NCBI GenBank assembly: GCA_023436305.1
Contig: JAEZJQ010000054.1
Location: 1 to 50,158 of the forward strand
Reading direction: 5' to 3'
From: Bacillota bacterium
Lineage (GTDB): Bacteria > Bacillota > UBA4882 > UBA8346
DNA: 50,158 bases
Each line of letters begins with the position of its first letter. The stretch's first letter is position 1. Under the pieces are notes generated by a model that had not been told where the DNA came from, made no database searches, and saw only the letters and a list, made by a program, of their open reading frames with translations. Below are positions 35,191 to 43,249 of this stretch, one piece after another. Both the position numbers and the translations under genes were made by a program.

Positions 35191-35904
35191 ATGGGCAAGC
35201 GAATTCTAATTATCGATGATGAACCGATGATTGTGGAGTCGGTCAGCTATAATCTGAGGCAAGAAGGATATGACGTTATCTCGGCGAATCATGGAGAAGT
35301 TGGGCTGAAACTGGCGGATACCGAAAAGATTGATTTAATATTACTTGATCTGATGCTTCCCGGGTTGAGCGGCTTGGAAATTTGCCGATCCATCCGGCAG
35401 CGCTCCGAAGTGCCGATCATTATCCTTACCGCCAAAGAGGGTGAGATTGACCGGGTACTGGGACTTGAGTTGGGGGCTGATGATTATGTAACCAAACCGT
35501 TCAGTATACGGGAACTGATAGCCCGGGTTCGAGCTGTATTAAAACGTTATCAGGCAATGAATAACGGTGGCTCTCCCAAGGACGGTCCAACCGGCATATT
35601 TAATTATGGTGATCTCGCCATTGATTTTCCGGGGCATGAAATAACTGTCAAGGGAAAACCCGTTAACCTGTCCGGAAAAGAGTTTGAATTGCTGAAAATC
35701 TTAATCAACCACGCCGGACAGGTCTTATCGCGTGAACAGTTGTTAAATTTGGTCTGGGGTAGTGACTTTTACGGCGGGGACCGGACGGTGGATGTTCATA
35801 TCCGCTGGCTTCGAGAGAAGATTGAGGATGATCCCGGTGATCCAAAGTTTATTATTACAATTCGCGGAGCCGGCTATAAATTTAACCGCATCCTTCGCGC
35901 GTAA
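35191..35904 (+). CDS. phoP: PhoP/PhoB-type response regulator (first copy)
   Basis: A 237-residue OmpR-family regulator. The receiver domain has the acidic pair (IIDDEPMIVES), the phospho-acceptor Asp in LILLDLMLPG (about residue 53), Thr in IIILTAKEGE and Lys in YVTKPFS. The C-terminal winged helix carries LSGKEFELLKILINHAGQVL and RTVDVHIRWLREKIEDDPGD. It most likely binds the TTAA-type 11-bp boxes seen across this region. It overlaps no gene; the phoR ATG is 28 bases after its stop, so the two form a cognate pair. A near twin lies at 39831-40526. Confidence 0.95.
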   Translation: MGKRILIIDDEPMIVESVSYNLRQEGYDVISANHGEVGLKLADTEKIDLILLDLMLPGLSGLEICRSIRQRSEVPIIILTAKEGEIDRVLGLELGADDYVTKPFSIRELIARVRAVLKRYQAMNNGGSPKDGPTGIFNYGDLAIDFPGHEITVKGKPVNLSGKEFELLKILINHAGQVLSREQLLNLVWGSDFYGGDRTVDVHIRWLREKIEDDPGDPKFIITIRGAGYKFNRILRA

Positions 35905-35931
35905 GTGAAAGATAAATATCAGGAGGAATTC

Positions 35932-37701
35932 ATGAAATTTCGAACCCGCCTGTTTCTAATTTATTTAATAGCGGCTATTTTCATCACGGCTGTTTTATCG
36001 GCCTATTTTATTGATTTTGAAGAGAAAAGAGCTTTTCAGGCACTTCATGAACAACTGTTAATCGATGCCAAATTGATTGCCCGCGATTTCAGTAATCCCT
36101 CCATACTGTATAATTCAAAGATGGTCACCGGATTGGCCGCTGAGTTAGCCCGGCAAACCAAATTGCGGTTAACCATTATTGCGGCGAGTGGGGAAGTTTT
36201 GGGAGATTCCGACTACAATTACACCCAAATGCCCAATCACCGGGAACGCCCCGAAATTAAGCTGGCGTTGTCAGGGCGGGAAGGGTTTATTACCCGTTAT
36301 AGTCAGACTCTACGGGAGCATTTTATTTATGTGGCCTATCCGATTACAGTGAATCACCGGGTTATCGGCGTGGTAAGAGTTGCCAAAAGCCAGCAACAAA
36401 TCCGGCAAATGGCATTTCGTATCCGGTTGTTATTAAGCGGCGGTATCCTGTTTATCACTATTCTTACATTCTGCTTGGGATGGCTGGTATTATCCCGAAT
36501 TACCAAACCCATTCGTGAATTGCAGCGTTTGGCCACCCGGATGTCCGAAGGCGACTTGTCGGGACGGGTCAGGTTATTCGGCCAGGGTGAATTGGCTGAT
36601 TTGGGGTTGGCCTTTAATAAAATGTCCGAACGGTTGGCGGATTCGTTCGCGGTCATTGAATCTGAAAAACGCAAATTGGAGGTAATTTTGGGCAATTTGG
36701 CGGATGGAATATTGGTCATCGACCGTGACCTGCGGATTATCCTGGCCAATTCCGCCGCGCAATCAATACTGGGGATGAATTCGGAACTTTCCCAGGGGAA
36801 AATGATCCTGGAAGCGGTGCTCAATCATCATTTATTAGATCTTATTGTAAAAGTCACCCAATCCAAAGCCCCGTTCGAAAGCGAACTGGTGTTGCACCAT
36901 CCCCATTCGAAGCAGCTTCAGGTACTACTGGCTCCACTCAAAGATGAAACCGGAATTTTGATCGGCTCGATTGTGGTGTTGCATGATTTAACCCAGTTGC
37001 GCCGATTGGAACGGGTACGGCAGGATTTTGTGGCCAATGTTTCCCATGAATTACGGACTCCGATTACCGCCATTAAAGCTATGGCTGAAACATTACTGGG
37101 AGGCGGCTGGCAAAACAGCGAAATGTTATTACGGTATTTACGGGCAATTGATCAGGAAAGCGATCGTATGGCCAATTTAATTAATGATCTATTGGCTCTG
37201 GCCCGGCTTGATTCAAAAGCTGAAGTCACTATCGAACCTTTCGATCTGATTAACCTAATCAATGAAGTCAAAGAACGTTTTATCGCCATTAACATTCCGG
37301 CGCCCGCTTTTACAGTGAAATTCCCGACGGAACCATTACCGAAAGTCAACGCCAACCGGGATCAGATTAAACAAGTGCTGATTAATTTATTGGATAACGC
37401 CTTTAAATATACCCCGGCCTGGGGCAAGATCACACTTTCCGTCCAGCCGGAGGGAAAACGCTTGAAAATTGCGGTGGCCGACACCGGAATCGGAATTCCT
37501 TCCGAAGACCTGGAACGGATTTTTGAACGGTTTTACCGGGTGGATAAAGCCCGCTCGCGAGAAGAGGGCGGAACCGGTCTGGGGTTATCCATTGTCAAAC
37601 ATATCGTGGAGAATTACGGAGGCCGGGTCGAAGTGGAGAGCTCCTTGAATCAGGGGTCGGTATTCAGTTTCACGGTGCCGGGGGAGAAGGAAGAAGTGTG
37701 A
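35932..37701 (+). CDS. phoR: Phosphate sensor histidine kinase PhoR
   Basis: A 589-residue membrane kinase. TM1 (residues 5-27), an extracytoplasmic PAS-like sensor (about 30-160), TM2 (about 165-188), HAMP (LSRITKPIRELQRLATRMSE), a PAS domain (about 255-355), HisKA with VSHELRTPITAIKAMAE (His near 372), and a HATPase domain with LINLLDNAFKYT, DTGIGIPSEDLERIFERF and GGTGLGLSIVKHIVE. PhoR phosphorylates PhoP when phosphate is scarce, informed by PstSCAB and PhoU. ATG 35932 with CAGGAGG is preferred; the frame opens 27 bases earlier without a site. It ends the pst operon at a terminator. Confidence 0.96.
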   Translation: MKFRTRLFLIYLIAAIFITAVLSAYFIDFEEKRAFQALHEQLLIDAKLIARDFSNPSILYNSKMVTGLAAELARQTKLRLTIIAASGEVLGDSDYNYTQMPNHRERPEIKLALSGREGFITRYSQTLREHFIYVAYPITVNHRVIGVVRVAKSQQQIRQMAFRIRLLLSGGILFITILTFCLGWLVLSRITKPIRELQRLATRMSEGDLSGRVRLFGQGELADLGLAFNKMSERLADSFAVIESEKRKLEVILGNLADGILVIDRDLRIILANSAAQSILGMNSELSQGKMILEAVLNHHLLDLIVKVTQSKAPFESELVLHHPHSKQLQVLLAPLKDETGILIGSIVVLHDLTQLRRLERVRQDFVANVSHELRTPITAIKAMAETLLGGGWQNSEMLLRYLRAIDQESDRMANLINDLLALARLDSKAEVTIEPFDLINLINEVKERFIAINIPAPAFTVKFPTEPLPKVNANRDQIKQVLINLLDNAFKYTPAWGKITLSVQPEGKRLKIAVADTGIGIPSEDLERIFERFYRVDKARSREEGGTGLGLSIVKHIVENYGGRVEVESSLNQGSVFSFTVPGEKEEV

Positions 37702-37716
37702 AGTGAAACGAGTGAA
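37696..37716. repeat. Short heptad repeat at the phoR stop codon
   Basis: GTGTGAA, GTGAAAC, GAGTGAA in 7-base register. The phoR TGA is inside the first unit. Confidence 0.5.
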
Positions 37717-37720
37717 ATAA

Positions 37721-37747
37721 AAAAGAGCCTTTTTTCGGCTCTTAATT
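37721..37747. terminator. Terminator between phoR and the second pit gene
   Basis: AAGAGCC (37723-37729) pairs with GGCTCTT (37737-37743); A- and T-runs on both sides allow action on both converging transcripts. Confidence 0.85.
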
Positions 37748-37765
37748 TTATGCGCTATTTCTCTC

Positions 37766-38758
37766 TTACTTGATAAATAATTTAAAAACCCAGGTTATGA
37801 ATCCGCCAATCAGTATGGTGGTCGGGATGGTCAGAATCCAAGCATAGACGATGTTTTTGGCCAGTGCCCAGCGGACGGCGGAAATCCGCTTGGAAGCGCC
37901 CACTCCCATAATTGCGGTGGAAATGACATGAGTGGTGCTAACCGGTGCTCCAATAGCGGATGCGGTACTAATAACGACTGCGGCGGAAGTTTCGGCGGCA
38001 AAACCGTTAATGGGCTGGAGCCGGATCATATTTACACCCATGGTCTTGATAATTTTCCAGCCGCCTATGGAAGTTCCAAGCGCCATGGTCATGGCGCAGG
38101 CAATCATAACCCAGGATGGCACATCGTTGGTCGTAATTAATCCGGCGCTGAACAACGCCAAAGTAATGATTCCCATTGATTTTTGAGCGTCGTTTTTACC
38201 ATGTTCATACGACATAAACGCCGCCGATAAAATCTGAAGCTTTGAGAAATATCTATCGACGAAAACCGGTGTACAACGGCATAACAAAAGGTATAATAAT
38301 TTCATCACCAAAAAACCTAAAAAGAAACCAATAAAGGGTGAAGTGAGCAGGGGAATGATTACTTTACTCAAAACGCCCGCCCAAATTACCTTATGAATTG
38401 AAGCGGCGTAAACAATGGAAGCGCCAATTAATCCTCCGATTAATGCATGAGATGAACTACTGGGAATACCGAAATACCAAGTGACTAGATCCCAGATTAT
38501 CGCGGCGATAAGAGTGGCAATAATCACGTACTCCGGAAGCGAACCATGCACAAGCCCACCGGAAATTGTTTTCGCGACTTTACTGCTGACCATGGCTCCC
38601 GTAAAATTAAGAACTGCCGCCATAATAATGGCTTGCCTGGGAGAGAGTACCCGGGTGGAAACGGAGGTGGCGATGGAATTGGCGGTGTCATGAAAACCAT
38701 TAATAAAATCAAACGTTAAGGCCAATAAAACGACGATAATTAAGGCTGCACTAAGCAT
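37766..38758 (-). CDS. pit: PiT-family phosphate transporter (second copy)
   Basis: A 330-residue PiT transporter with the canonical first motif INGFHDTANSIATSVSTRVL and the second-half motif MSYEHGKNDAQKSMGIITLA. About ten membrane helices are present. Its start codon overlaps the DUF47 gene by eight bases (ATGCTTAG), so it is translationally coupled to a PhoU-like partner, the common pit-DUF47 arrangement. It is more canonical than the first copy at 20225-21214, including the NGFHDTANSIA motif. Confidence 0.96.
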   Translation of the reverse strand: MLSAALIIVVLLALTFDFINGFHDTANSIATSVSTRVLSPRQAIIMAAVLNFTGAMVSSKVAKTISGGLVHGSLPEYVIIATLIAAIIWDLVTWYFGIPSSSSHALIGGLIGASIVYAASIHKVIWAGVLSKVIIPLLTSPFIGFFLGFLVMKLLYLLLCRCTPVFVDRYFSKLQILSAAFMSYEHGKNDAQKSMGIITLALFSAGLITTNDVPSWVMIACAMTMALGTSIGGWKIIKTMGVNMIRLQPINGFAAETSAAVVISTASAIGAPVSTTHVISTAIMGVGASKRISAVRWALAKNIVYAWILTIPTTILIGGFITWVFKLFIK

Positions 38759-39374
38759 GTTTCATAATTATCCCTTCCGCAATATTGGCCACGTCCTCGC
38801 AGGCATCCAAAGTGTTTTCCAGATACTCGAAGATCTCCTTCCACTTGATGACCTCAATCGGGTCTTTTTCGGAGGCGAACAAGCCGGTGATGGCGTTCCG
38901 GAATATTTCATCCCCCACATCTTCAATCCGGTTGACTTCAATGACCTTCTCCTGCAAGGAGCAACTCTTTTTCATATTTTTCAGTTCGGACATAAGGTGC
39001 TTCAGTTCCTGGGTGCATTGGACAATTAATTTGCCCAGCTGTTTGGCGTCATCCCGGATAACCTTGACGTTTAACATCCGGAACCGGTGGGCCGTGGATT
39101 CAATACTATCGGTAATATTATCCAGTTCTTTGGCGATCAGATATATATCCTCTCGATCAATGGGTGTGATAAATGATTTATTCAACTGTTCCAAAATCCG
39201 GTGGACGTGGCGATCCCCCTCGTGTTCGACTTCTTCGATGAACTTAATTTGTTCATCAATGTTCGTGTAGTTGTCCATTAGTGTCTCAAGCTTTTCGGCC
39301 GCCAAACAGGAGGCCTGGACGGATTCAATGAACAAATCAAAAAATAATCCTTCTTTCGAACTGATCCTAAACAT
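38751..39374 (-). CDS. DUF47 (PhoU-like) regulator of the Pit transporter
   Basis: A 207-residue all-helical DUF47 protein, a distant PhoU relative thought to modulate PiT transporters. Typical acidic, helical segments are IEEVEHEGDRHVHRILEQL, DREDIYLIAKELDNITDSIE and VNRIEDVGDEIFRNAITGLF. ATG 39374 (MFRISSKEG) is chosen because homologues start there and GGAAGCGGGG lies upstream; the frame extends further without a site. It is the first gene of a two-gene operon with pit. An array of 11-bp-phased TTAA hexamers lies 117-177 bases upstream. Confidence 0.92.
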   Translation of the reverse strand: MFRISSKEGLFFDLFIESVQASCLAAEKLETLMDNYTNIDEQIKFIEEVEHEGDRHVHRILEQLNKSFITPIDREDIYLIAKELDNITDSIESTAHRFRMLNVKVIRDDAKQLGKLIVQCTQELKHLMSELKNMKKSCSLQEKVIEVNRIEDVGDEIFRNAITGLFASEKDPIEVIKWKEIFEYLENTLDACEDVANIAEGIIMKHA

Positions 39375-39490
39375 TTTTTTCCCCGCTTCCTTAAATTGGT
39401 TTTTTAATATCAATCATAATGATTTACAGCCTTTTGATTATAATAAGAAGTACACCATTTATATAATACATGATGATGAGTCATCTGTTT

Positions 39491-39551
39491 CTTAACAGTT
39501 TATTAACATTAACATTATACAATTTTAATCGGTTTTTAACCATAGTTTAAT
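39491..39551 (-). promoter_or_regulatory. Pho-box array near the DUF47-pit operon
   Basis: Plus-strand hexamers CTTAAC (39491), ATTAAC (39502), CATTAT (39513), TTTAAT (39524), TTTAAC (39535) and TTTAAT (39546) are all in 11-bp phase. TTAA is its own complement, so orientation is ambiguous. I assign it to the minus-strand operon because it is nearest. Confidence 0.65.
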
Positions 39552-39629
39552 TTCAATTTTGGAGTCAACGGCCACGATTGTTTTAAAGACAAAGCCCGGG
39601 GTTGCCTATTGGACAACCTCTACTAATTT

Positions 39630-39689
39630 ATTAAATTATTATTAAGAACTGATTAAGAACTAATGATCGAAATGTTAAAAAATTATAGG
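39630..39689 (+). promoter_or_regulatory. Pho-box array near the second response-regulator gene
   Basis: ATTAAA (39630), ATTAAG (39641), ATTAAG (39652), a degenerate AATGAT (39663) and GTTAAA (39674) are in 11-bp phase, with TATAGG at 39684 as a possible -10. Read on the minus strand the first three are perfect CTTAAT/CTTAAT/TTTAAT, so it might instead serve the DUF47-pit operon. Confidence 0.62.
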
Positions 39690-39830
39690 ATAAAATAACA
39701 ATAATTTATAAAAAATTGCTTTTAGTTGAATTCTTTTATGGGCTAACATGGCCAACCGCTCAAGCACATAGCTTTTGTGGGATAAACGTGGTATATTTAT
39801 TATGAAACAGATTACGATTGAGGTGTAATT

Positions 39831-40526
39831 GTGACTCGACGGATTTTGATCATTGATGATGAACCGATGATTTTGGAATCGGTCAGTTATAATTTAAAAC
39901 AGGAAGGTTTCGAGGTGATTACGGCCAGCGACGGGGAAACCGGGCTGAAGCTGGCCCAAGCCGGGACGGTGGATCTCATTCTGCTGGACCTGATGCTTCC
40001 CGGAATCAGCGGTATGGAGGTTTGCCGGATTTTACGGCAATCTTCCGAGACGCCGATTATTATGTTAACCGCTAAAGAGGGGGAAATTGACCGGGTTTTA
40101 GGCCTGGAGCTGGGTGCTGATGATTATGTTACCAAACCGTTCAGTATGCGGGAGCTTATTGCCCGGGTGCGGACGGTGTTAAAGCGGACGGGTTCAGGTG
40201 GCGGGAATCTGGAACCGAAATTGGCCGTAATTGACGACATCAAGATTGATTGGTCCGGCCATGACGTGACCGTGAAAGGAATGCCGGTGAATCTTTCCAG
40301 CAAGGAATTTGAGTTGCTCAAAATCCTGGTCAATCATTCCGGGCAGGTATTAACCCGCGAACAACTATTAAATTTTGTCTGGGGAGATGACTTTTACGGT
40401 GACGACCGGACAGTGGATGTTCACATTCGCTGGCTGCGGGAGAAGCTGGAAGAAAACCCCGGAGAACCGAAATACATTGTGACCGTAAGGGGAGCCGGTT
40501 ACAAATTTGTCCGGCCCCGGGTTTGA
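39831..40526 (+). CDS. PhoP/PhoB-type response regulator (second, orphan copy)
   Basis: A 231-residue OmpR-family regulator very similar to the one at 35191-35904. Both share IIDDEPMI, LILLDLMLPG, TAKEGEIDRVLGLELGADDY, VTKPFS and the winged-helix end RTVDVHIRWLREK. The phospho-acceptor Asp, Thr and Lys are intact. No kinase gene accompanies it, so PhoR may phosphorylate both. The start is GTG 39831, preceded by GAGGTGTAATT. A Pho-box-like array lies about 150-200 bases upstream. It is followed by a 30-bp palindrome and a PfkB kinase gene. Confidence 0.93.
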   Translation: MTRRILIIDDEPMILESVSYNLKQEGFEVITASDGETGLKLAQAGTVDLILLDLMLPGISGMEVCRILRQSSETPIIMLTAKEGEIDRVLGLELGADDYVTKPFSMRELIARVRTVLKRTGSGGGNLEPKLAVIDDIKIDWSGHDVTVKGMPVNLSSKEFELLKILVNHSGQVLTREQLLNFVWGDDFYGDDRTVDVHIRWLREKLEENPGEPKYIVTVRGAGYKFVRPRV

Positions 40527-40628
40527 AATAGAGGGTTTGAAAATATTATTGCGCCCTGTTTGGGCGGAAACTTGGGTTTATGATATTTTCATTGATGCCT
40601 CTGAAAGCCCGTTTGAAGGGCATTCATC

Positions 40629-40658
40629 GGGTTAACATGCCAGTTGGCATGATAACCC
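40629..40658. promoter_or_regulatory. 30-bp palindrome before the PfkB kinase gene
   Basis: GGGTTA-A-CATGCCA (40629-40642) mirrors TGGCATG-A-TAACCC (40645-40658) around a 2-base centre. No T-run follows, so an operator is as likely as a terminator. Confidence 0.55.
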
Positions 40659-40707
40659 CGGAATGAAAATGAACCGAATTTCCGACCGGGGAAATAAGGA
40701 GGATATA

Positions 40708-41631
40708 ATGAACAACTTTGATGTCTATGCTTATGGGATGGTTTCTACCAGCACATTGTATAAATTGGAAGGGAAGTTTCAGTATCCTGAGGCTGACAAT
40801 TACGCCGAATTTGCCGATTGGTATCCCATGATTGGCGGAGAGGCGGCCAATTCGTCCATTGTCCTGGGCAAATTGGGCGTTAAAATCCGGCTGGACGGGA
40901 ACTGGCTGGGTAAAATCAATCAGGGCCAGCGGACTTTGGACATTTTAAATCATTTTGGAATTGATACCGCCAGGTTGCAGTTGAAGCCGGATTATCGCGG
41001 AGTCGAAGAACTGGTCATCGCCGATGCCCGGACCCGAACCGTTTTTGGCACATATGTGAAACTCTTTTCCGATGGCCGGCAATGGAATGAGCCCCACCGC
41101 GCGGATATCCAGGCCGCTAAAGTGGTAAGTCTGGACCCTTTCTTTAGAGAGGAATCGCTGGCGGTCTCCCGGATATGCAAGGAATTGAATAAACCTTACG
41201 TTACCGTTGATTGTAAATATACGGATGAAATCGCCATGAATGCGGCGGCCGTGGTTATCGCCGGCGAGTACCGGCGCGGCGCTTATCCGGAAGTGGGCTG
41301 TGATGAGCTACTTGCCAAATATCTGGAAACCGCTGCCGGCTTGGTCATTTTTACTTCCGGCGGCAAGGATATTCTTTACGGGCGAAGGGGAGAAGAACCC
41401 AGACATTTTCAACCCTATCAAATCCAGCCGGTTGATACCACCGGAGCAGGAGATACGTTCCGGGCGGGTATTGTTTATGGAGTACTTCAAAACTGGCCTG
41501 ACGAAACCACCATTCATTTCGCGTCCGCCCTGGCGGCATATGTATGTGAAAACTTTCCGGGTGTATTGAGTTGTCCCGGTTATGATGAATTGTTGAAATT
41601 CATCGAGAAAAACGGCCGAAAATTGGTCTGA
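40708..41631 (+). CDS. PfkB-family carbohydrate kinase
   Basis: A 307-residue ribokinase/PfkB-type sugar kinase. The C-terminal signature DTTGAGDTFRAGIVYG holds the catalytic Asp and the anion hole; the N-terminal GGEAANSSIVLGKLG is the substrate-side Gly-Gly motif. The middle carries LVIFTSGGKDILYGRRG. The sugar cannot be told from sequence. ATG 40708 has AAGGAGG at good spacing; an upstream extension has no site. It stands alone between the orphan regulator and a decayed coat gene, with a 30-bp palindrome 50 bases upstream. Confidence 0.9.
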   Translation: MNNFDVYAYGMVSTSTLYKLEGKFQYPEADNYAEFADWYPMIGGEAANSSIVLGKLGVKIRLDGNWLGKINQGQRTLDILNHFGIDTARLQLKPDYRGVEELVIADARTRTVFGTYVKLFSDGRQWNEPHRADIQAAKVVSLDPFFREESLAVSRICKELNKPYVTVDCKYTDEIAMNAAAVVIAGEYRRGAYPEVGCDELLAKYLETAAGLVIFTSGGKDILYGRRGEEPRHFQPYQIQPVDTTGAGDTFRAGIVYGVLQNWPDETTIHFASALAAYVCENFPGVLSCPGYDELLKFIEKNGRKLV

Positions 41632-41812
41632 TTACCCGCCTCCCGGACGAAATATTAAAATTGTCGGAAAGATATTTTTCAGTGGTGCGAATGTCATTCA
41701 AGAAATCCCGTTCATTCATCTCAGGTCCCTTGACCTTGGGCAGTTGCCCGGTTTGGGGATTTTTGATTTTATTGGGGTTTGATTGGCGGTGGGTTTTGGA
41801 TGACATGGCCAT
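41600..41812 (-). pseudogene. Remnant of a CotF-like spore coat gene
   Basis: A minus-strand frame of 70 codons. Its first 53 codons read like the N-terminus of CotF-type coat proteins: basic and polar start, QTGQLPKVKGPEMNERDF, then LNDIRTTEKYLSDNFN. After that the sequence becomes unrelated (basic, RPIFGRFSR) and runs into the 3' end of the convergent PfkB gene. The rest of the coat domain (about 50 more residues) is absent. I see no ribosome binding site. Probably a decayed gene fragment. The similarity is recalled by eye. Confidence 0.5.
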
Positions 41813-41948
41813 TACAACGTGGATTATGGATAACGCCCTTTATCAAATTCGATTCATAGACTATTATTTTTCGGGGCATTCTAAAACGTTGTAACCATCA
41901 CCGTGAACAGAGAATTTCATATAGTTTCAGGTAAAGGAAGGAGATAGG
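41813..41948. other. Spacer before the DacF-type gene
   Basis: No gene is seen. Only the AAGGAAGGAGATAGG ribosome binding site of the next gene is recognisable at its right end. Confidence 0.5.
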
Positions 41949-43172
41949 GTGCAATTGCGAAGGTTAACCACCGTTATACTGTTGCTGTTAATAATGCTAT
42001 TCACTCTTGATTCAGTAGTTTTTGGATTTTCGGTCAATGCCAGGGCAGCGGTCTTAATGGATCCAGCCTCGGGAAAATTATTATACATCCAGAATGAAAA
42101 TAAGCGGCTTCCTCCGGCGAGCGTTACCAAGGTAATGACCATGTTGTTGATTTTAGAAGCTGTCAATCAAAAGAAAGTCACCTGGGACGAAAAGATCGTA
42201 GTTTCCGCAACAGCGGCGAGGATGGGCGGTTCCCAGGTTTATCTCAAGGAAGGCGAAGAATTTACACTGCGGGAACTTTTTGAGACCATTGCCATTGTTT
42301 CCGCCAATGACGCCAGTGCGGCGGTGGCCGAGTACTTATATGTTTCCATTGAGGATTTTGTTGATGCCATGAATCGGAAGGTCCGGGTTCTTGGCCTGAA
42401 AAATACCCATTTCGCCAATGAAACCGGCCTGCCGGATCCGAATCATTATTCCAGCGCCTACGATCTGGCGGTGATCTCCCGGGAATTATTAAAATACCCG
42501 GAAGTGCTTAAATTTACTTCAGTTTGGCTCGATACCTTCCGGGGCGGTACATTTACCCTGCGAAATACCAATGAGTTACTGAAAGTATACCGGGGAGCGG
42601 ATGGATTAAAGACCGGACATACCGCGGAAGCCAAGTTTTGCCTGGCGGCCACCGCCAAAAAAGGCGATTTTCGTTTGCTAAGTGTCATCCTGGGCGCGGA
42701 CACAGACGCCAAAAGGGTGGCGGAAACAAAAAAGCTGCTGGATTATGGATATCGAAATTTTCAATGGAAAGTCATTCAAAAATCCGGCGCCACTGCCGGT
42801 AAAATTTATATCAGGAACGCCCAACCCCAAAATATACCGGTGAATGTAAAAAATGATTTTGGCGCCGTGGTGGAGCGGGGCATGGACCAATTGGTTGAAA
42901 CCCGGCTAATCCCTGAACGGAATCTTAAATTGCCGGTAAAACCGGGCCAAAGGGTGGGAACGGTGAAAGCGATAGTGAAAGGGCAAACAGTGGGAGAAAC
43001 CCCGGTGTATTCACTGGTGAAAGCCAAACGAGCCAATTTCATCGTGCGCTGGTGGCGTCAGTTTCGGGATTACCTGGCCGGGTTTTTTCAAAGAAACGGT
43101 CCCGACAAAAAGAGAGTTGCTTATGGAAAAGAGAAAACAATCGACTTCAAGAAGAACAGAATATGGGGGTAA
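41949..43172 (+). CDS. dacF: D-alanyl-D-alanine carboxypeptidase, DacF/PBP5 type
   Basis: A 407-residue low-molecular-weight penicillin-binding protein that trims the terminal D-Ala of peptidoglycan side chains. A signal peptide (residues 1-26) is followed by the SxxK serine motif (ASVTKVMTM, Ser near 58), SAN (near 118) and KTG (DGLKTGHT, near 221). A PBP5-type C-terminal beta domain follows, then an amphipathic or hydrophobic tail (WWRQFRDYLAGFF) for membrane attachment and a basic end. The start is GTG 41949 with GAAGGAGATAG. Spore formers use DacF-type enzymes in cortex and wall crosslink control; which role applies here is unknown. Confidence 0.94.
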   Translation: MQLRRLTTVILLLLIMLFTLDSVVFGFSVNARAAVLMDPASGKLLYIQNENKRLPPASVTKVMTMLLILEAVNQKKVTWDEKIVVSATAARMGGSQVYLKEGEEFTLRELFETIAIVSANDASAAVAEYLYVSIEDFVDAMNRKVRVLGLKNTHFANETGLPDPNHYSSAYDLAVISRELLKYPEVLKFTSVWLDTFRGGTFTLRNTNELLKVYRGADGLKTGHTAEAKFCLAATAKKGDFRLLSVILGADTDAKRVAETKKLLDYGYRNFQWKVIQKSGATAGKIYIRNAQPQNIPVNVKNDFGAVVERGMDQLVETRLIPERNLKLPVKPGQRVGTVKAIVKGQTVGETPVYSLVKAKRANFIVRWWRQFRDYLAGFFQRNGPDKKRVAYGKEKTIDFKKNRIWG

Positions 43173-43249
43173 ATTTACGAATAAATCCTAAAGTTGTGGT
43201 GATAAGCCAATTATATAGGCAAAATAATTACGATAGGGGGAAGATAGGC

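Noticed and set aside
41661..41894. Plus-strand 77-codon reading frame between the PfkB and DacF genes
   Set aside because: No ribosome binding site and no recognisable protein pattern. The opposite strand carries the coat-like remnant, which explains the open frame.
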